Source: Linum tenue (lineage: Eukaryota > Streptophyta > Magnoliopsida > Malpighiales > Linaceae). Taken from it: a DNA stretch of 64,000 nucleotides. Shown one piece after another: positions 11,601 through 21,467 of this stretch. Position 1 is the first letter of the stretch. The number at the start of each line of letters is the position of its first letter. A program made the position numbers and the translations under genes. The notes beneath the pieces were generated by a model, which saw only the letters and a program-made list of their open reading frames with translations, had not been told where the DNA came from and made no database searches. Where the stretch lies: assembly GCA_946122785.1 (NCBI GenBank), contig CAMGYJ010000010.1, positions 44,909,134 to 44,973,133 on the forward strand, given 5' to 3'.

Positions 11601-12477
11601 TCCTTTCCCCATTGACAGAAGCACTTCCATGTAAAGAGCTTCCAGAAGGGAGACTACGACCTCACAATCAAAGCAGTTGCTGATCAACTCAACCAGCAGC
11701 TAGCCTCAGCATTGTATCTCCAGATTAGCACCATTAGCCAAGCTTTGATCTTCGTCACCCGCTCCAGAGGATGGTCTTTCCAAGAACGCCCTGGCTTTCT
11801 GCTTGTCTTCGCCTTCCTCATTGCCCAACTCGTAAAAACCTCTGTTTCTCTTATTCCTCCAAATTATCAATCTCCAGGATCTGAAAATGCACAAAACTAA
11901 CATCCAATGGTTTGCAGATCGCAACGGTGATCTCGGCGGAAGCGAACTGGGAATTCGCGGGAATCAGAAGCATAGGGTGGAAATGGACAGGAGCGATCTG
12001 GGCTTTCAACGTCGTCACTTACATGCTCCTTGATCCCATCAAATTCATGGTCACGTACGCTCTCAGCGGCCGAGCTTGGGGGCTGGTTGTGGACAAAAGG
12101 GTATGTTCGATGAAATTCACCCCTGAAAAACCCTAAACCCTAAACCGCCCCATTTCATCTTTCTAACTACGATAGATATAATTTGATCAATCAATCAGAC
12201 TGCGTTTTCAAACAACAAAGACTTCGGAAGGGAAGCGCGAGAAGCAGCATGGGCGACGGAGCAGAGAACCCTCCATGGCCTTCGAAACGGCAACGACATG
12301 AAAATGTTCTCCGACAAGAGCACTTACAGAGAGATCAGCTTGATGGCCGAGGAAGCTAGGAAACGGGCCGAGATCGCGAGGATGAGGGAGCTTCATACTT
12401 TCAAAGGAAGGGTCGAGTCGTTCGCCAAGCTCAGGGGATATGATATCGACTCCATGAACCAACACTACACTCTCTGA
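8613..12477 (+). CDS. Plasma-membrane H+-ATPase (P3A proton pump), complete right tandem copy
   Basis: This gene encodes the proton pump that energises the plasma membrane. Exons: 8613-8660, 8766-8984, 9104-9883, 9973-10215, 10326-10430, 10516-10825, 10912-11150, 11243-11518, 11619-11831, 11918-12100, 12199-12477. They sum to 2895 nt, giving 964 aa, the usual family length. All introns are GT-AG. The start [12 protein letters not shown] is the first ATG after the leader, and exon 1 ends at VDL as in the family. Visible motifs are [12 protein letters not shown] in M2, TGES (184-187), phospho-Asp 331 in DKTGTLT, TGDGVND (588-594) and the proton-binding M6 Asp (about 686, LNDGT). The autoinhibitory C-terminus ends HYTL, with a penultimate Thr for 14-3-3 regulation. 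No disruption is seen, so this is the likely functional copy. It is nearly identical to the left copy, pointing to recent duplication or gene conversion. Confidence 0.95.
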
Positions 12478-12815
12478 AACTAATTGAAGAGTGATCGATA
12501 CTACTGCTGCTGCTGTCGCCGGCCGGCCGGCCGCTAATATTGTTCTGATTTCAACCAAACCTTCCCCATGTAGTTCCTTTTTCCGTTTCCCTCTTGGGTT
12601 TCTTCTCCTTCTTTCTGTTGCAATTCTTTTCCACTTTCCATGCCATCGCTCTCCCTGCTAAACTTTCCAGAATTTGTATGTGTATTTCGGAGATATGAAA
12701 ATTTGAAATTATTGATTTATGATTAAAGAGTATCCACATCAGCTACATTGAATTCCAAAATTATATGGCAATGTAAATGTCTATATGTAGGTTGAGCATC
12801 GATGTTTACTTGTTT
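12478..12815 (+). other. 3' flank/UTR of right H+-ATPase copy
   Basis: This is homologous to 3449-3705 and, past the MULE, to 4274 onward. Around 12700-12725 it shows the unoccupied equivalent of the insertion site of the element at 3715-4264. Confidence 0.65.
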
Positions 12816-12959
12816 TAGGGATGATAATTTGAACCCATCCTAGCTGATATTATCCGACCTGATCTGTGATGGGACGGGTATTACCCGACCGGCATTAACG
12901 TAATAACATGGAACGAAATATGGGTATTGAGGTAACCGCCTAGCCCATTGCCATCACTA
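12816..12959. mobile_element. Candidate hAT-type MITE, 144 bp
   Basis: It begins TAGGGATGATAAT and ends with the near inverse ATTGCCATCACTA. The interior is rich in short GACGGG/CCCGACC-like inverted words. This segment has no counterpart in the left-copy flank. An exact 8-bp target duplication is not seen (flanks ACTTGTTT and TCTGTTGT are only similar), so the call is tentative. The termini resemble those of the better supported element at 45370-45914. Confidence 0.42.
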
Positions 12960-13434
12960 TCTGTTGTTGCTGCGTTGAAGGCTAAGCTCTCTCAATGATT
13001 GTCAATGGCAATTGCTTGAGATTTGTTTAAACAAATAAGAAAAGGGTATGGGAGATCAATTGGACTTGCGATCTGGGTTGGGTTTTTTCACCTTTTAATT
13101 GGGTTACCAAATTTGGATGTCTTTTATCGTTACAGAACTCATTCTATTGATTTTGTTTCCTGCTTCTGTGTCGAAAGATAATTTTCGTGTAAGTTTTGAA
13201 GCGCGATTTTGATTATATTAGTTGATAGCTACGTAAAAACGTTTTGATAATTCAGAAGTGTTAAAACATAAACTTGCAGACCAGTACCATATGAATGCTA
13301 ATCCGAAACATTGATTCACCACTACATAGTCTCTAATATGAGTGTACTCCAAAATATTCAAACAAATTGTTATACCACTTAAAATTAATCAGAGCACAAG
13401 AACCATTTAACCAAATGAAACCTCTAATTAAACA
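12960..13434. other. Intergenic between H+-ATPase and SKP1
   Basis: The part to about 13290 is homologous to the left-copy flank, including the unoccupied AAAGATAAT site at 13174-13182. The rest is the downstream flank of the minus-strand SKP1 gene. No gene is seen. Confidence 0.5.
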
Positions 13435-13516
13435 CACAAACCTCAAAAGTCTACTTAGAAATTCTCCAACCAAAACACAAACCTCAAAAGTCTACTTAGA
13501 AATTCTCCAACCAAAA
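13435..13516. repeat. 41-bp direct tandem repeat, two copies
   Basis: Two adjacent identical 41-bp units lie at 13435-13475 and 13476-13516. Each begins CACAAACCTCAAAAG and ends CTCCAACCAAAA. They are 47 bp downstream of the SKP1 stop codon on that gene's strand, so they probably lie in its 3' UTR. Confidence 0.85.
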
Positions 13517-13563
13517 CACAGCAATACTAAACATCGCCACTAAGACAAAATTGGGGCTTTTTT

Positions 13564-14061
13564 TCACTCAAACGCCCACTGATTCTCCCTGCGCACCTCT
13601 TCTTCCTCCTCCGGTGTGAAATCATTCTTGATGTTGAAAATCGCCCTAATCTCCTCGGGAGTCTTCCCCTTCATCATGTTCGCCACCGTCTGGCAGGTCA
13701 GATCCAGCAGATCCTTGATGTTCAAGTAATTAGCGGCCAGGATTAGGTCGAACAGGGTGTTCTGATCGACCTTCACGAAATCCTCGTCCCAGCTCTTCAG
13801 ACCGCCGTCCGCCGCGGCGGCGCCGGCGAATCCGTCGGGTTTGGGAGCCTCGTGGTGCTTCTTGCAGTACTCGATCACCTTCGCCAGGATCCCGCCGGTG
13901 ACGTTGGGGAGAGGGATGCCGTTGTCGGCGCAGTCGTCCTCGATCATGTGCTTGATCGTCTGCGACTGCATCGCCACCGCCTCCTCCACCTCGAACGACT
14001 CGCCGTCGCTGCTCTTCAGGGTGATGAGTTTCTTCTCCGCCGCCGCCTCAGACGTCGACAT
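13564..14061 (-). CDS. SKP1-like protein (SCF ubiquitin ligase adaptor)
   Basis: This intact single-exon gene encodes 165 aa. SKP1/ASK proteins bridge Cullin-1 and F-box proteins in SCF E3 ligases, in the nucleus and cytosol. The N-terminal BTB/POZ fold starts at [16 protein letters not shown] and continues through the [15 protein letters not shown] helix. A short Gly/Ala-rich linker (about 76-90) precedes the SKP1 dimerisation domain (about 100-162), with [20 protein letters not shown] and [17 protein letters not shown]. It ends in the canonical NQWAFE, needed for F-box contact. Length and both ends match the family. Lack of introns is common in expanded plant SKP1 families. A TATA box lies about 90 bp upstream, and a LINE insertion sits further upstream. 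No frameshift or missing key residue is seen. Confidence 0.95.
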   Translation of the reverse strand: MSTSEAAAEKKLITLKSSDGESFEVEEAVAMQSQTIKHMIEDDCADNGIPLPNVTGGILAKVIEYCKKHHEAPKPDGFAGAAAADGGLKSWDEDFVKVDQNTLFDLILAANYLNIKDLLDLTCQTVANMMKGKTPEEIRAIFNIKNDFTPEEEEEVRRENQWAFE

Positions 14062-14147
14062 TGTGGCGATCGATTAGGAGACTTCTTGGCCGCGAGCTAT
14101 TAGCAGTGAATGGGGTTTGTGAATCGGGTTGAGCGGGGCGTGGGCTG

Positions 14148-14156
14148 TTTATATAG
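14148..14156 (-). promoter_or_regulatory. TATA box of SKP1-like gene
   Basis: On the minus strand this reads CTATATAAA, about 90 bp upstream of the ATG. Its perfect match to the plant consensus, and its spacing, fit a core promoter for the SKP1 gene. Confidence 0.75.
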
Positions 14157-14354
14157 AGAGAATTGAAGAGGCAGGGTGAGTTTTCATAGCCCGTATAGGG
14201 AAAGGAAATTGGAAAGGTGCAGTGCAGAACGGAAAAGGGATTAGTACTTTCTAGAAGCTAGCATAGGGATTTTCCGCATAGGAGAATGACTTAATATTTT
14301 GCCCCAAGAATTAAAACGAATTACTATTCTTTTGGTTAAAATAATATAATATTC

Positions 14355-15446
14355 GATCGCCTAATCTGGCATTATGATACCTCAGGTGAGTACACTGTGA
14401 AGTCCGGTTATCACCTGGCTTCTGCTGAGTTTATTGCTAATCCTTCCACTATCCCTACTTTAGTTGATTCTAAGGCCTGGAAGTTCTTGTGGTCTTTGAA
14501 AGTCCCACCCAAACTACGTTTCTTTTTGTGGCGGCTTGTCCTTGGATTCCTGCCAGTCCGTGTCGTCCTGCAGGACAAGGACATTATTCCTGAAGATGAT
14601 GAAGAAGGGATTTGGTGCCCAATTTGTTCTGCTGCCCCTGAATCCCTATTCCATTGTTTCTTCCAATGCCGAATTTCTGAGTCGGTATGGCAGTTGTTGG
14701 GGTTGGATCATCTCCTTGTTCACTTTCATGGGTGCCATATTGCAATTGGTTGGAGGAGAATTTTTTTCGATGCAGGTCTTACATCACAGGAGGTCGCTCG
14801 ATTGGTGTTCGTTTTTTGGCGCATTTGGAAAGGAAGGTGTTGGGCGGCCTATGATCATATGGTCTTTCTCCCTCCTGTACTTGTACGCCAATTCGATTCG
14901 CAGCTGGCAGAATGGGAGCTCGTGCAGACGAGTGCAGCGGCTCGGCAGACGGTGGACCATCGCGTGCAGCGGCATCCCGCTGGGTCTTCTTCTCCCCCTC
15001 CTTGTCCTACGAATGGGCTGCTTGTCCACTTTGATGGGGCGACTAAAGATTCAGTGGGGGGTGGAGTCGGGTTCGTGGGTTTCGAGCCAGGAGGCGCTGT
15101 CGTTTTTGCATCGGGACGATTTTATGATCACATCTTTGATCCTTTCCTTGTTGAACTCATAGCTCTACGCGATGCATTACGTTGGTGTCTCAATCACTCA
15201 TGTTCTAATGTTGCATTTTGTGGCGATGCACAGGTGATCATTCGGATGGTCAATGCGAAGGATTCGTCGCACGGGTCGGGGGGTGCCATTCTGAATGAGG
15301 TGCTCGTCCTCAGTGCCTCTTTTCAACGTGTCTCGTTTCACTTTGCACCACGAAGGTACAACAGGGCTGCCCATATCGTGGCGAAAGATGCCCTCTTATC
15401 GCGGGTTCGACTTCTGGTTGACCGGCGTCCTTTACTTTTCAGTTAG
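14355..15446 (+). pseudogene. LINE ORF2 C-terminus: zf-RVT plus RNase H domain
   Basis: The frame is open from the first inserted codon (DRLIWHYDTSGEYTVKSGY) to a stop at 15446, about 363 codons. The first part is the reverse-transcriptase-associated zinc-binding domain (zf-RVT): AWKFLWSLKVPPK, then WCPIC...HCFFQC ligands. The second is an RNase H-like domain, with Asp in VHFDGA, Glu in VELIAL, Asp in CGDAQ and a C-terminal RYNRAAHIVAKDA. Acquisition of such an RNase H domain is known for plant L1 elements. The endonuclease and RT core are missing, so this is a dead-on-arrival copy with no frame damage in what remains. It could be read as a stand-alone RNase H protein, but the flanking repeats and A-tail make it LINE debris. 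Confidence 0.88.
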
Positions 15447-15523
15447 TTTGACTTTGGTCGCTGTTTGTATATACTCGTATCTTGTTGTTCCGTTTCGGAA
15501 TATCTATGGCAAAAAAAAAAAAA
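14355..15523 (+). mobile_element. 5'-truncated L1-type LINE insertion
   Basis: The insertion starts abruptly inside the second ORF of a plant L1 element and ends in a poly(A) run at 15511-15525. It is bracketed by the 12-bp direct repeat AATATAATATTC (14343-14354 and 15524-15535; the exact edge is ambiguous where it meets the A-run). 5' truncation, an A-tail and a variable target duplication are hallmarks of target-primed reverse transcription. It lies about 0.2 kb beyond the SKP1 TATA box, its truncated end facing that promoter. Confidence 0.9.
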
Positions 15524-15590
15524 AATATAATATTCAAAAAATTTCATTTTGAAGAAAATTTTAGAGAAATCTTTTAAAACATCAAAATAG

Positions 15591-15764
15591 CAAGGATTGA
15601 ACTACGGTACCAGAGGTCGTACCGGAAAAGTCAGAGGTAGGGTATTTTATATTAAAATCGTGGTTTAACCATGGTTCAACGGTATTATATCGCCTACCGG
15701 TTTTGCTTCCGGCAGAAGGTTTTTCAGGTCGAAGCGCCGGTACAGTATGGTATTTTAATCCTTG
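15591..15764. mobile_element. Small hAT-like MITE, 174 bp
   Basis: It starts CAAGGATTGAACTACGGTAC and ends with the imperfect inverse GTATTTTAATCCTTG. The interior is rich in GGTACC/CCGGTA palindromic words. The 7-bp direct repeat AAAATAG flanks it at 15584-15590 and 15765-15771. Confidence 0.65.
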
Positions 15765-15771
15765 AAAATAG

Positions 15772-16162
15772 TAGTTAAACCGTCAACTTTCCATCAATTG
15801 ATTGTCGGTTGATTCTCACGTGGCAATTTAATTTTTTGAGTTTGACAAATCTTGATGATGTGCCAAAAAATTCAATGTTTGGCCATATTTTATTTATTAG
15901 TTTCAACCTTATTATTTATTAATATTTGAAACAAAAAACAAAAAAAATCATCTTATCCTCAAATAAACTACATCTCTTCTTCCTACTCTTCCTCAAACTT
16001 CTCCACTCCGATGACAATTCTTCTTCGGACAACGATTGGGTCGATTTTCTGGCAACTCATACAAGCACTGGAGTCGGGGAAGGTCTAGGTTCCGTCCTCC
16101 TCCAGTCAAATGGGTATCTGGGTTATACGGCGAACATGCGGCGACACACATAGAGAAAGGTT
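15772..16162. other. Intergenic, no gene recognised
   Basis: This is AT-rich sequence between a MITE and the end of the minus-strand copia element. The 75-codon open frame near 15926-16153 shows no family motif. Confidence 0.45.
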
Positions 16163-16323
16163 TGTGAAATGTAATGGGAGAACTGATTTCTATTGATCAA
16201 TATATGTACATATATACAGTGGTTCTAGACTGTTGCTAACAGCCTATTCCGAAGGGAAAGCCAAAATAGAGTGGCTGTAGACTAGGAAACAGAATAATAG
16301 AAAGAGAGAATGGTGAGATATAC

Positions 16324-17686
16324 TGACTCACTCCTACTGTCACTCTAGAAAATGGCCAAGTGTAACCACTTCCTAAAGCGTAGTATAACGGGTTTGAGTT
16401 TTATTGTCAACCCGGGTCCTAGATGTGATGACTACTCGGTGAAATCTCGTTATCTAGCAGTGAACTTTTAGTGCAAATTCAAACAAACAAAAATACAAAG
16501 CAAGTTTAACGGTTGTTCAAGTCAAGAGAGGTCACCCGGATATGGTTCCCCCTAGACTGCAGTTAAGTCGGATTGCAATTTACCAAGTTCAGTTTTTATG
16601 AAAGTTATACTGCGGAAGGTTCTTAAATAGACTGAAGTCTCGACTAAAGGTCTTCAGACCCTCTCAATCTGAGTCTCTAGCGGGCGACTAACCTCCACCG
16701 GAGTAAACAGATTGAGGCCCTAACGAACCAAACCTCCACTACCGAATGGAATTCGGTACAGAATAGCGAATTGGCTCCTCGACTAAAGTCACCAATTCGC
16801 CACCTTCGATTAAGGATACTCTATCAACCTAGGCAGATATTCTCATTCTAGGTCAAAGCAGAAACAACAGGAATTTGATCAGGATTCAAGTCATTCAATC
16901 ATTCAAACCTCAATCGAATATAATCAATTCACAAATTCTGAACTTGGGTTCATACAATCAGACCTAGCATACAAATCTAGGGTTCCCCATACCCAGATGA
17001 ATGGGGAACTACTCCATAGAGAAAGAAGCAAAAGCAGATTCAGACGCGGAAATCATACTGTGAAGACGGATTTCTGCTCCTGGACGTTTAATCGGCACTT
17101 CTCCAAGCTCAAGCCGGGCTCCAATGGTGATGAAGATCAAACTATGGCACTTGGGAACTCTGGTTCGTCGCTTTCTCTCTCTAGGAATCTATTTCTCTCT
17201 CAAAAACTCGGAACCCTTCAATGTTGGCCTTCTTCTTCCTTTTATCAGCTGCCAGATCGTGATACCCGGTCGAAATACCCGGTCGGGTATTTTGGGTTTC
17301 GACCGGGTATAAATGAAGCGCACCGTTTCGTTCAGGGGAAAAATCCCCGGTCACTTTCCAAAATCCCCGACCGGGGGTTTAAGCCATTTGCCCGGGCCCC
17401 CTTCTGCTTCTCACGGACGCCCGAAGTGAAAATTACCCGACCATGGCCAGAAAATACCCGGTCGGGTATTTCTGCCTTTGGCCGGGTATTTTGGCTTATC
17501 AGCCCCCTTCTTCGCAACTTCGCTCCTTTCGACCCAGAACTCGTTTCTCCGCCTCGATTCCAACGCCGGGTCCTGAAATATGACATAAACACACAACCTA
17601 GCGTGAAATCGGCTTAAAACACGAGATTCCACATCATAAACGGCTTCAGAATAGGGGTGAAAATATGTATAATTATCGGTCTATCA
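16324..17686 (-). mobile_element. Gypsy-type solo LTR nested in copia LTR, 1363 bp
   Basis: The plus strand reads TGACTCACTCC...GGTCTATCA, a TG...CA pair. It is flanked by the 5-bp repeat TATAC (16319-16323 and 17687-17691). The terminal blocks (TGACTCAC, and AACCTAGCGTGAAAT near the other end) match the LTR at 43744-45299, which sits beside a tRNA-Asp primer site. That makes this a related Ty3/gypsy-type LTR in minus orientation. It carries no internal region, so it is a solo LTR inserted into the copia 3' LTR. Confidence 0.85.
17255..17500. repeat. Cluster of short CCCGGTCGGGTA palindromes in LTR
   Basis: Within the solo LTR, short words such as ATACCCGGTCGGGTAT, TCGACCGGGTAT, CCCCGACCGGGGG and TGGCCGGGTATTT recur about eight times in both orientations over about 250 bp. 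The flanking sequence is not repeated. They could form multiple alternative hairpins. Confidence 0.75.
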
Positions 17687-17703
17687 TATACGTGGATGCT
17701 CTA

Positions 17704-19150
17704 TCACGCCCCCGCAAGTGAAACCTCGGAGAGGTGAAACTTGGAGACAAAGGTACGAAATGGCAGGCGAGGGAGAGGTTTGGTAAGCACATCCGCCAAC
17801 TGATCCGTGGCTGGTAAATAACGAACATGTAGCTGACTCTTGTTAACCCGATCACGAAAAAAATGAAAATCGATCTCGAGATGCTTAGAGCGGGAGTGAA
17901 ACACGGGATTATGAGCCAAGTACGTTTCACCTAAGTTGTCGCACCAGAGAACTAGAGACGTGGGTAAGGGGCAGCCGAGTTCTGTAAGCAGAGCCTGAAG
18001 CCAAATAACCTCGGAGGCCAAAGTAGCCAGCGCCCGATATTCAGACTCGGTGGAGGAGCGTGCTACTGCCTTCTGTTTGCGGGTGGACCAAGAAACCAAA
18101 TTACCACCATAAAAAACAGCAAACCCAGTAACAGATTTGCGATCCTGTGGACAGGAGGCAAAGGACGCATCAGAGTATCCATAAGCATCGGAGAGGAGGA
18201 ACGACAGAATTCTAGGCCTTGATTCATGGTTCCTCGTAGGTAACGAAGTATGCGCTTCACGGCTGACCAGTGAACTTCCATAGGAGCTTGCTGAAACTGG
18301 GAGACATGATTGACAGAGAAAGAAATATCCGGACGCGTGAAGCTGAGATATTGAAGACCACCCACAATGCTTCGATACAAACTCGGATTGGAGAAGACAG
18401 AAGATGTATCCGTGGCACTTTGTTGAAGCTGATCCGCAGTACAATGTGTAGAAATAGACTTGGCTTCAGACATACCAGCCCGTTGAAGAAGCTCCTGAAT
18501 ATAGCGTCGTTGACTGAGAATTAGACCAGTAGATGTATGATGGACCTCAAGGCCGAGGAAATATGACAAGGTACCCAGATCATGAAGAGCAAAATGTGAT
18601 CGAAGAAAGGCCATTAGGCGCTGAATAGTGGTGGAATCCGACCCCGTGATCACAATAACGTCAACGTAGACCAACATGTACACTGTGGCTGCTCCATGCT
18701 GATAAATAAATAAGGACGGATCTGTCTTGGATGGACTGAAGCCAAATTCAATTAATGCCGAGGATAAACATTGAAACCAGACCCGTGGCGCCTGACGCAG
18801 CCCGTAAATGGATTTCCGAAGTCGACAAACATAGTCTGGTCTGTCAGGATCAACAAAACCAACCGGCTGCTGCATATAGACCTCTTTTGGAAGATTGCCA
18901 TGGAAAAATGCATTGGATATCTCAATTTGATGCAAAGGCCAAGAGCAAGAGACAGCAATAGCTAGAATGAGGCGTAGGGTTGCCGGCTTGAGAACAGGAC
19001 TAAACGTCTGAGAGAAATCCACCCCTGGAATTTGTTGGAACCCGCGAGCAACTAAGCGCGCCTTGTAGCGCTCAATTGAGCCGTCCGGATGAGTCTTCAG
19101 TGCAAACACCCAGCGATTGGTGAGGATGTTGCTATTAGGTGGTGGGGGGG
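17704..19150 (-). pseudogene. Copia reverse transcriptase-RNase H block
   Basis: The RT domain begins at NRWVFALKTHPDGSIERYK (about 19100) and continues through HQIEISNAFFHGNL and YGLRQAPRVWF. The catalytic YVDD box reads YVDV, so one active-site Asp is missing. RNase H follows in another frame after a frameshift near 18200, with GYSDASFAS, STESEYRALA, LWCDN and DQLADVLTKPL. The stop TGA at 17706-17704 coincides with the first bases of the LTR. Frameshift plus lost catalytic residue make this non-functional. Confidence 0.9.
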
Positions 19151-20428
19151 AACAAGATCCCAAGTGCGATTGCGAGTAAGAGCGTCGAATTTGGCAGTCA
19201 TGGCGGCTCGCCATTGAGACAATTTGAGAGCCTGAGCAGCAGTCGTGGGGAGTACGGTGGAAACAGAGGCCAGAAATTGCTTCGGTTTGAGCTTCCCAGT
19301 CTGTAATCGTGTCACAATGCGGCGTGGGGGAGGAGAAGGAGAGGAAGTAGGGATAATACGGGGGGAGATATTGAAGGGTGGACGAGAGGAAAGGGAGGAT
19401 TGAGAAGTGATGGGATGAGGTAAGGCGGCAGTGGATGGAGATGAAGGGCGAATGGAAGGTAGTCGGGGAAGGGTGATGAAGGTCGGTGGAGGTCGTCGTT
19501 GGTACTGAAGGAGCGGACGACGAGTTGTGGTGGAGGTGAATTGAGGAATGGGTGAGTGGGCTGGCTTTGGTGGTGGGAGAGTTGGCGAGCCTGAAGAGGA
19601 GGAGCCCACTAAATGAGCAGGCCGGGTTGGAGGAGGGAGCAGGCGGCGACGGTAAGTAAGGAGAGGGCGGGTAGGGTTGGTGGAAGTGGGCGGTGAGGAA
19701 GTTGATTGGGCCGAGTGGGTTGGTTGATCAGAATGGGCTGAGCCCGTTGGTGAGGGCGAATCAGGAATAGGTGAAGGAAGAGGTGGGCCTGTGAGAGTAG
19801 ATGGTGGTGGGCTTTTAGGAGGGATGGGCTTGGGTAAAGGAAGAAGAGGAAAAGGGTTTGGTAATATGACATCTTGGGCCAGAAATTGATCCATGAGTGT
19901 AGTGGTGGATGGGTCAGAGGTAGTGGGATAGGGAAAAACAGTCTCGTCAAAGAGAACATGACGACTTACATAAATGCGACCCGTGGATCGATCGAGGCAC
20001 CGGTAACCTTTGTGCAATTTACTGTAACCAAGAAAAGCACATGGAATGGAATGAGGTTGGAGTTTATGTGAAGTGGTAGGACGAAGCCAGGGATAACAGA
20101 GACACCCAAACACACGCAAATTTTGAAGATCAGGAGATTGACCAAACAATTTGGCAAATGGAGAAAGATTGGAGAGAAGTGGAGTAGGAGTACGATTGAT
20201 GAGATAGCAGGCAGTGTCAAATGCAAGACGCCAATATTTGAGAGGAATTTGGGCTTGATGTAACATGGCAAGACCATTGTTGACAATATGTTGGTGTTTG
20301 CGTTCCGCACAACCATTTTGTTCAGGTGTATAAGGCCAGGAGGAACGATGGAGAATACCATTATTGGTAAGATAGGTGGATAAAGCTTGATATTCGCCAC
20401 CCCAATCAGATTGGAAAATTTTGATAGG
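19138..20428 (-). pseudogene. Copia integrase C-terminal half and linker
   Basis: Translation on the minus strand gives FQSDWGGEY (second catalytic Asp region) and PEQNGCAERKHQ (the catalytic Glu). It continues with KYWRLAFDTACYLINRTPTP and CAFLGYSKLHKGYRCLD of the integrase C-terminus, and a Pro/Ser-rich linker. The frame breaks just before RT at a G-run near 19138-19152. The N-terminal half of the integrase core is not here; it is found instead at about 21468-21760. Confidence 0.85.
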
Positions 20429-21467
20429 ATTAATCCGCGATAAATTTCATCCTTCGTGCGGCGGTCCTTAATCACAAAATAAGAATAAAAAAATTCAATT
20501 GAGATAAGATTAGAACGGGTAAGAGAGCTCACGGAAAGAAGATTATGTGGAGCATCCTTGACACGAAGAATATTATGAAGGACATTAGAATTATCAGAAA
20601 GAGTGACATTGGAGGAACCAAAATGAGAAATGGGAAGGTGATTACCATTGCCAAAGGTTACGTGATCGGTACCATTATATTCAGAATGATGCGCCAGATT
20701 ATCCAGATCAGAAGTAAGATGATGATTGGCACCAGAATCAAGGAGCCATTGTTGGGAGGTGTTGGCGGCGTGGGACGAGTGAGCAAGATGAGAAGCAGGG
20801 CTACGGGAATGGGTGGGCTGGTTCGGAATTAATGGGCTTGGACAATGAGGCCTTATGTGTCATCTTCCCACACAATTGTGACAATACATTGGTTTTGGGC
20901 CAGAGGGCCCAGAACCTAATATACCTGCAGAAATGGGCTCAAACATATTATTAGGGTTAGAGGAATAAAAGGGCCGAATTGGGCCTGGTGAGCCTCGGCC
21001 TGCAAAGCGACTGCCACGTCCACGAGGGCTGGTACACCCCCTTCCTCCCCTGAAGTTGTATCCACCGACAAAGAACGCTTGGGGTCCGACGGCGCCACCA
21101 GCAGCAGAGTGAAAGCCCCGAAGTTGCATCTCCTCGCTAAGCAGGAGACTGCTAAGATCTTCAAAGGCGAGCAGCTCGAGCCTAGCTTCCAGATTCCGGG
21201 TAAATGGACGATACTCTTCGTCCAAGCCGTCCATCACGGCGGTGAGCCGGTGACCAGCTATGTCTCAGTAATGGTAGCACCCAGAGCCACCATTTTGTCG
21301 AAGAGAGTCTTGGCACGTTGGAGATAGTCGTGGGCGAAATTTGTCCCGCGTTGGATGCGAGTGAGCTGCTTGCGAAGTTGACCAATAATGACCGCCGAGC
21401 CAGAACCATAGACGCGCTCCAGCGTATCCCTAGCAGCTTTGGCTGTGGTCCAGATTGGATTATTTTG
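20429..21467 (-). pseudogene. Copia gag plus protease block (second set)
   Basis: On the minus strand this reads as gag: TTAKAARDTLERVYG, DYLQRAKTLFDKM, MDGLDEEYRPF, LSSLLLSEEMQLRGF, an RG-rich basic stretch and a damaged zinc knuckle starting CHNCVGR. Protease follows, with the catalytic box intact as DSGANHH and NLLSVSSLTRSN. It stops at EIYRG, where it jumps straight to the integrase C-terminal half. Several frames are needed, so it is a pseudogene. Confidence 0.82.

Noticed and set aside
14536..15162. 208-codon plus-strand frame overlapping the LINE ORF
   Set aside because: It is an alternative frame of the zf-RVT/RNase H coding sequence and has no domain of its own.
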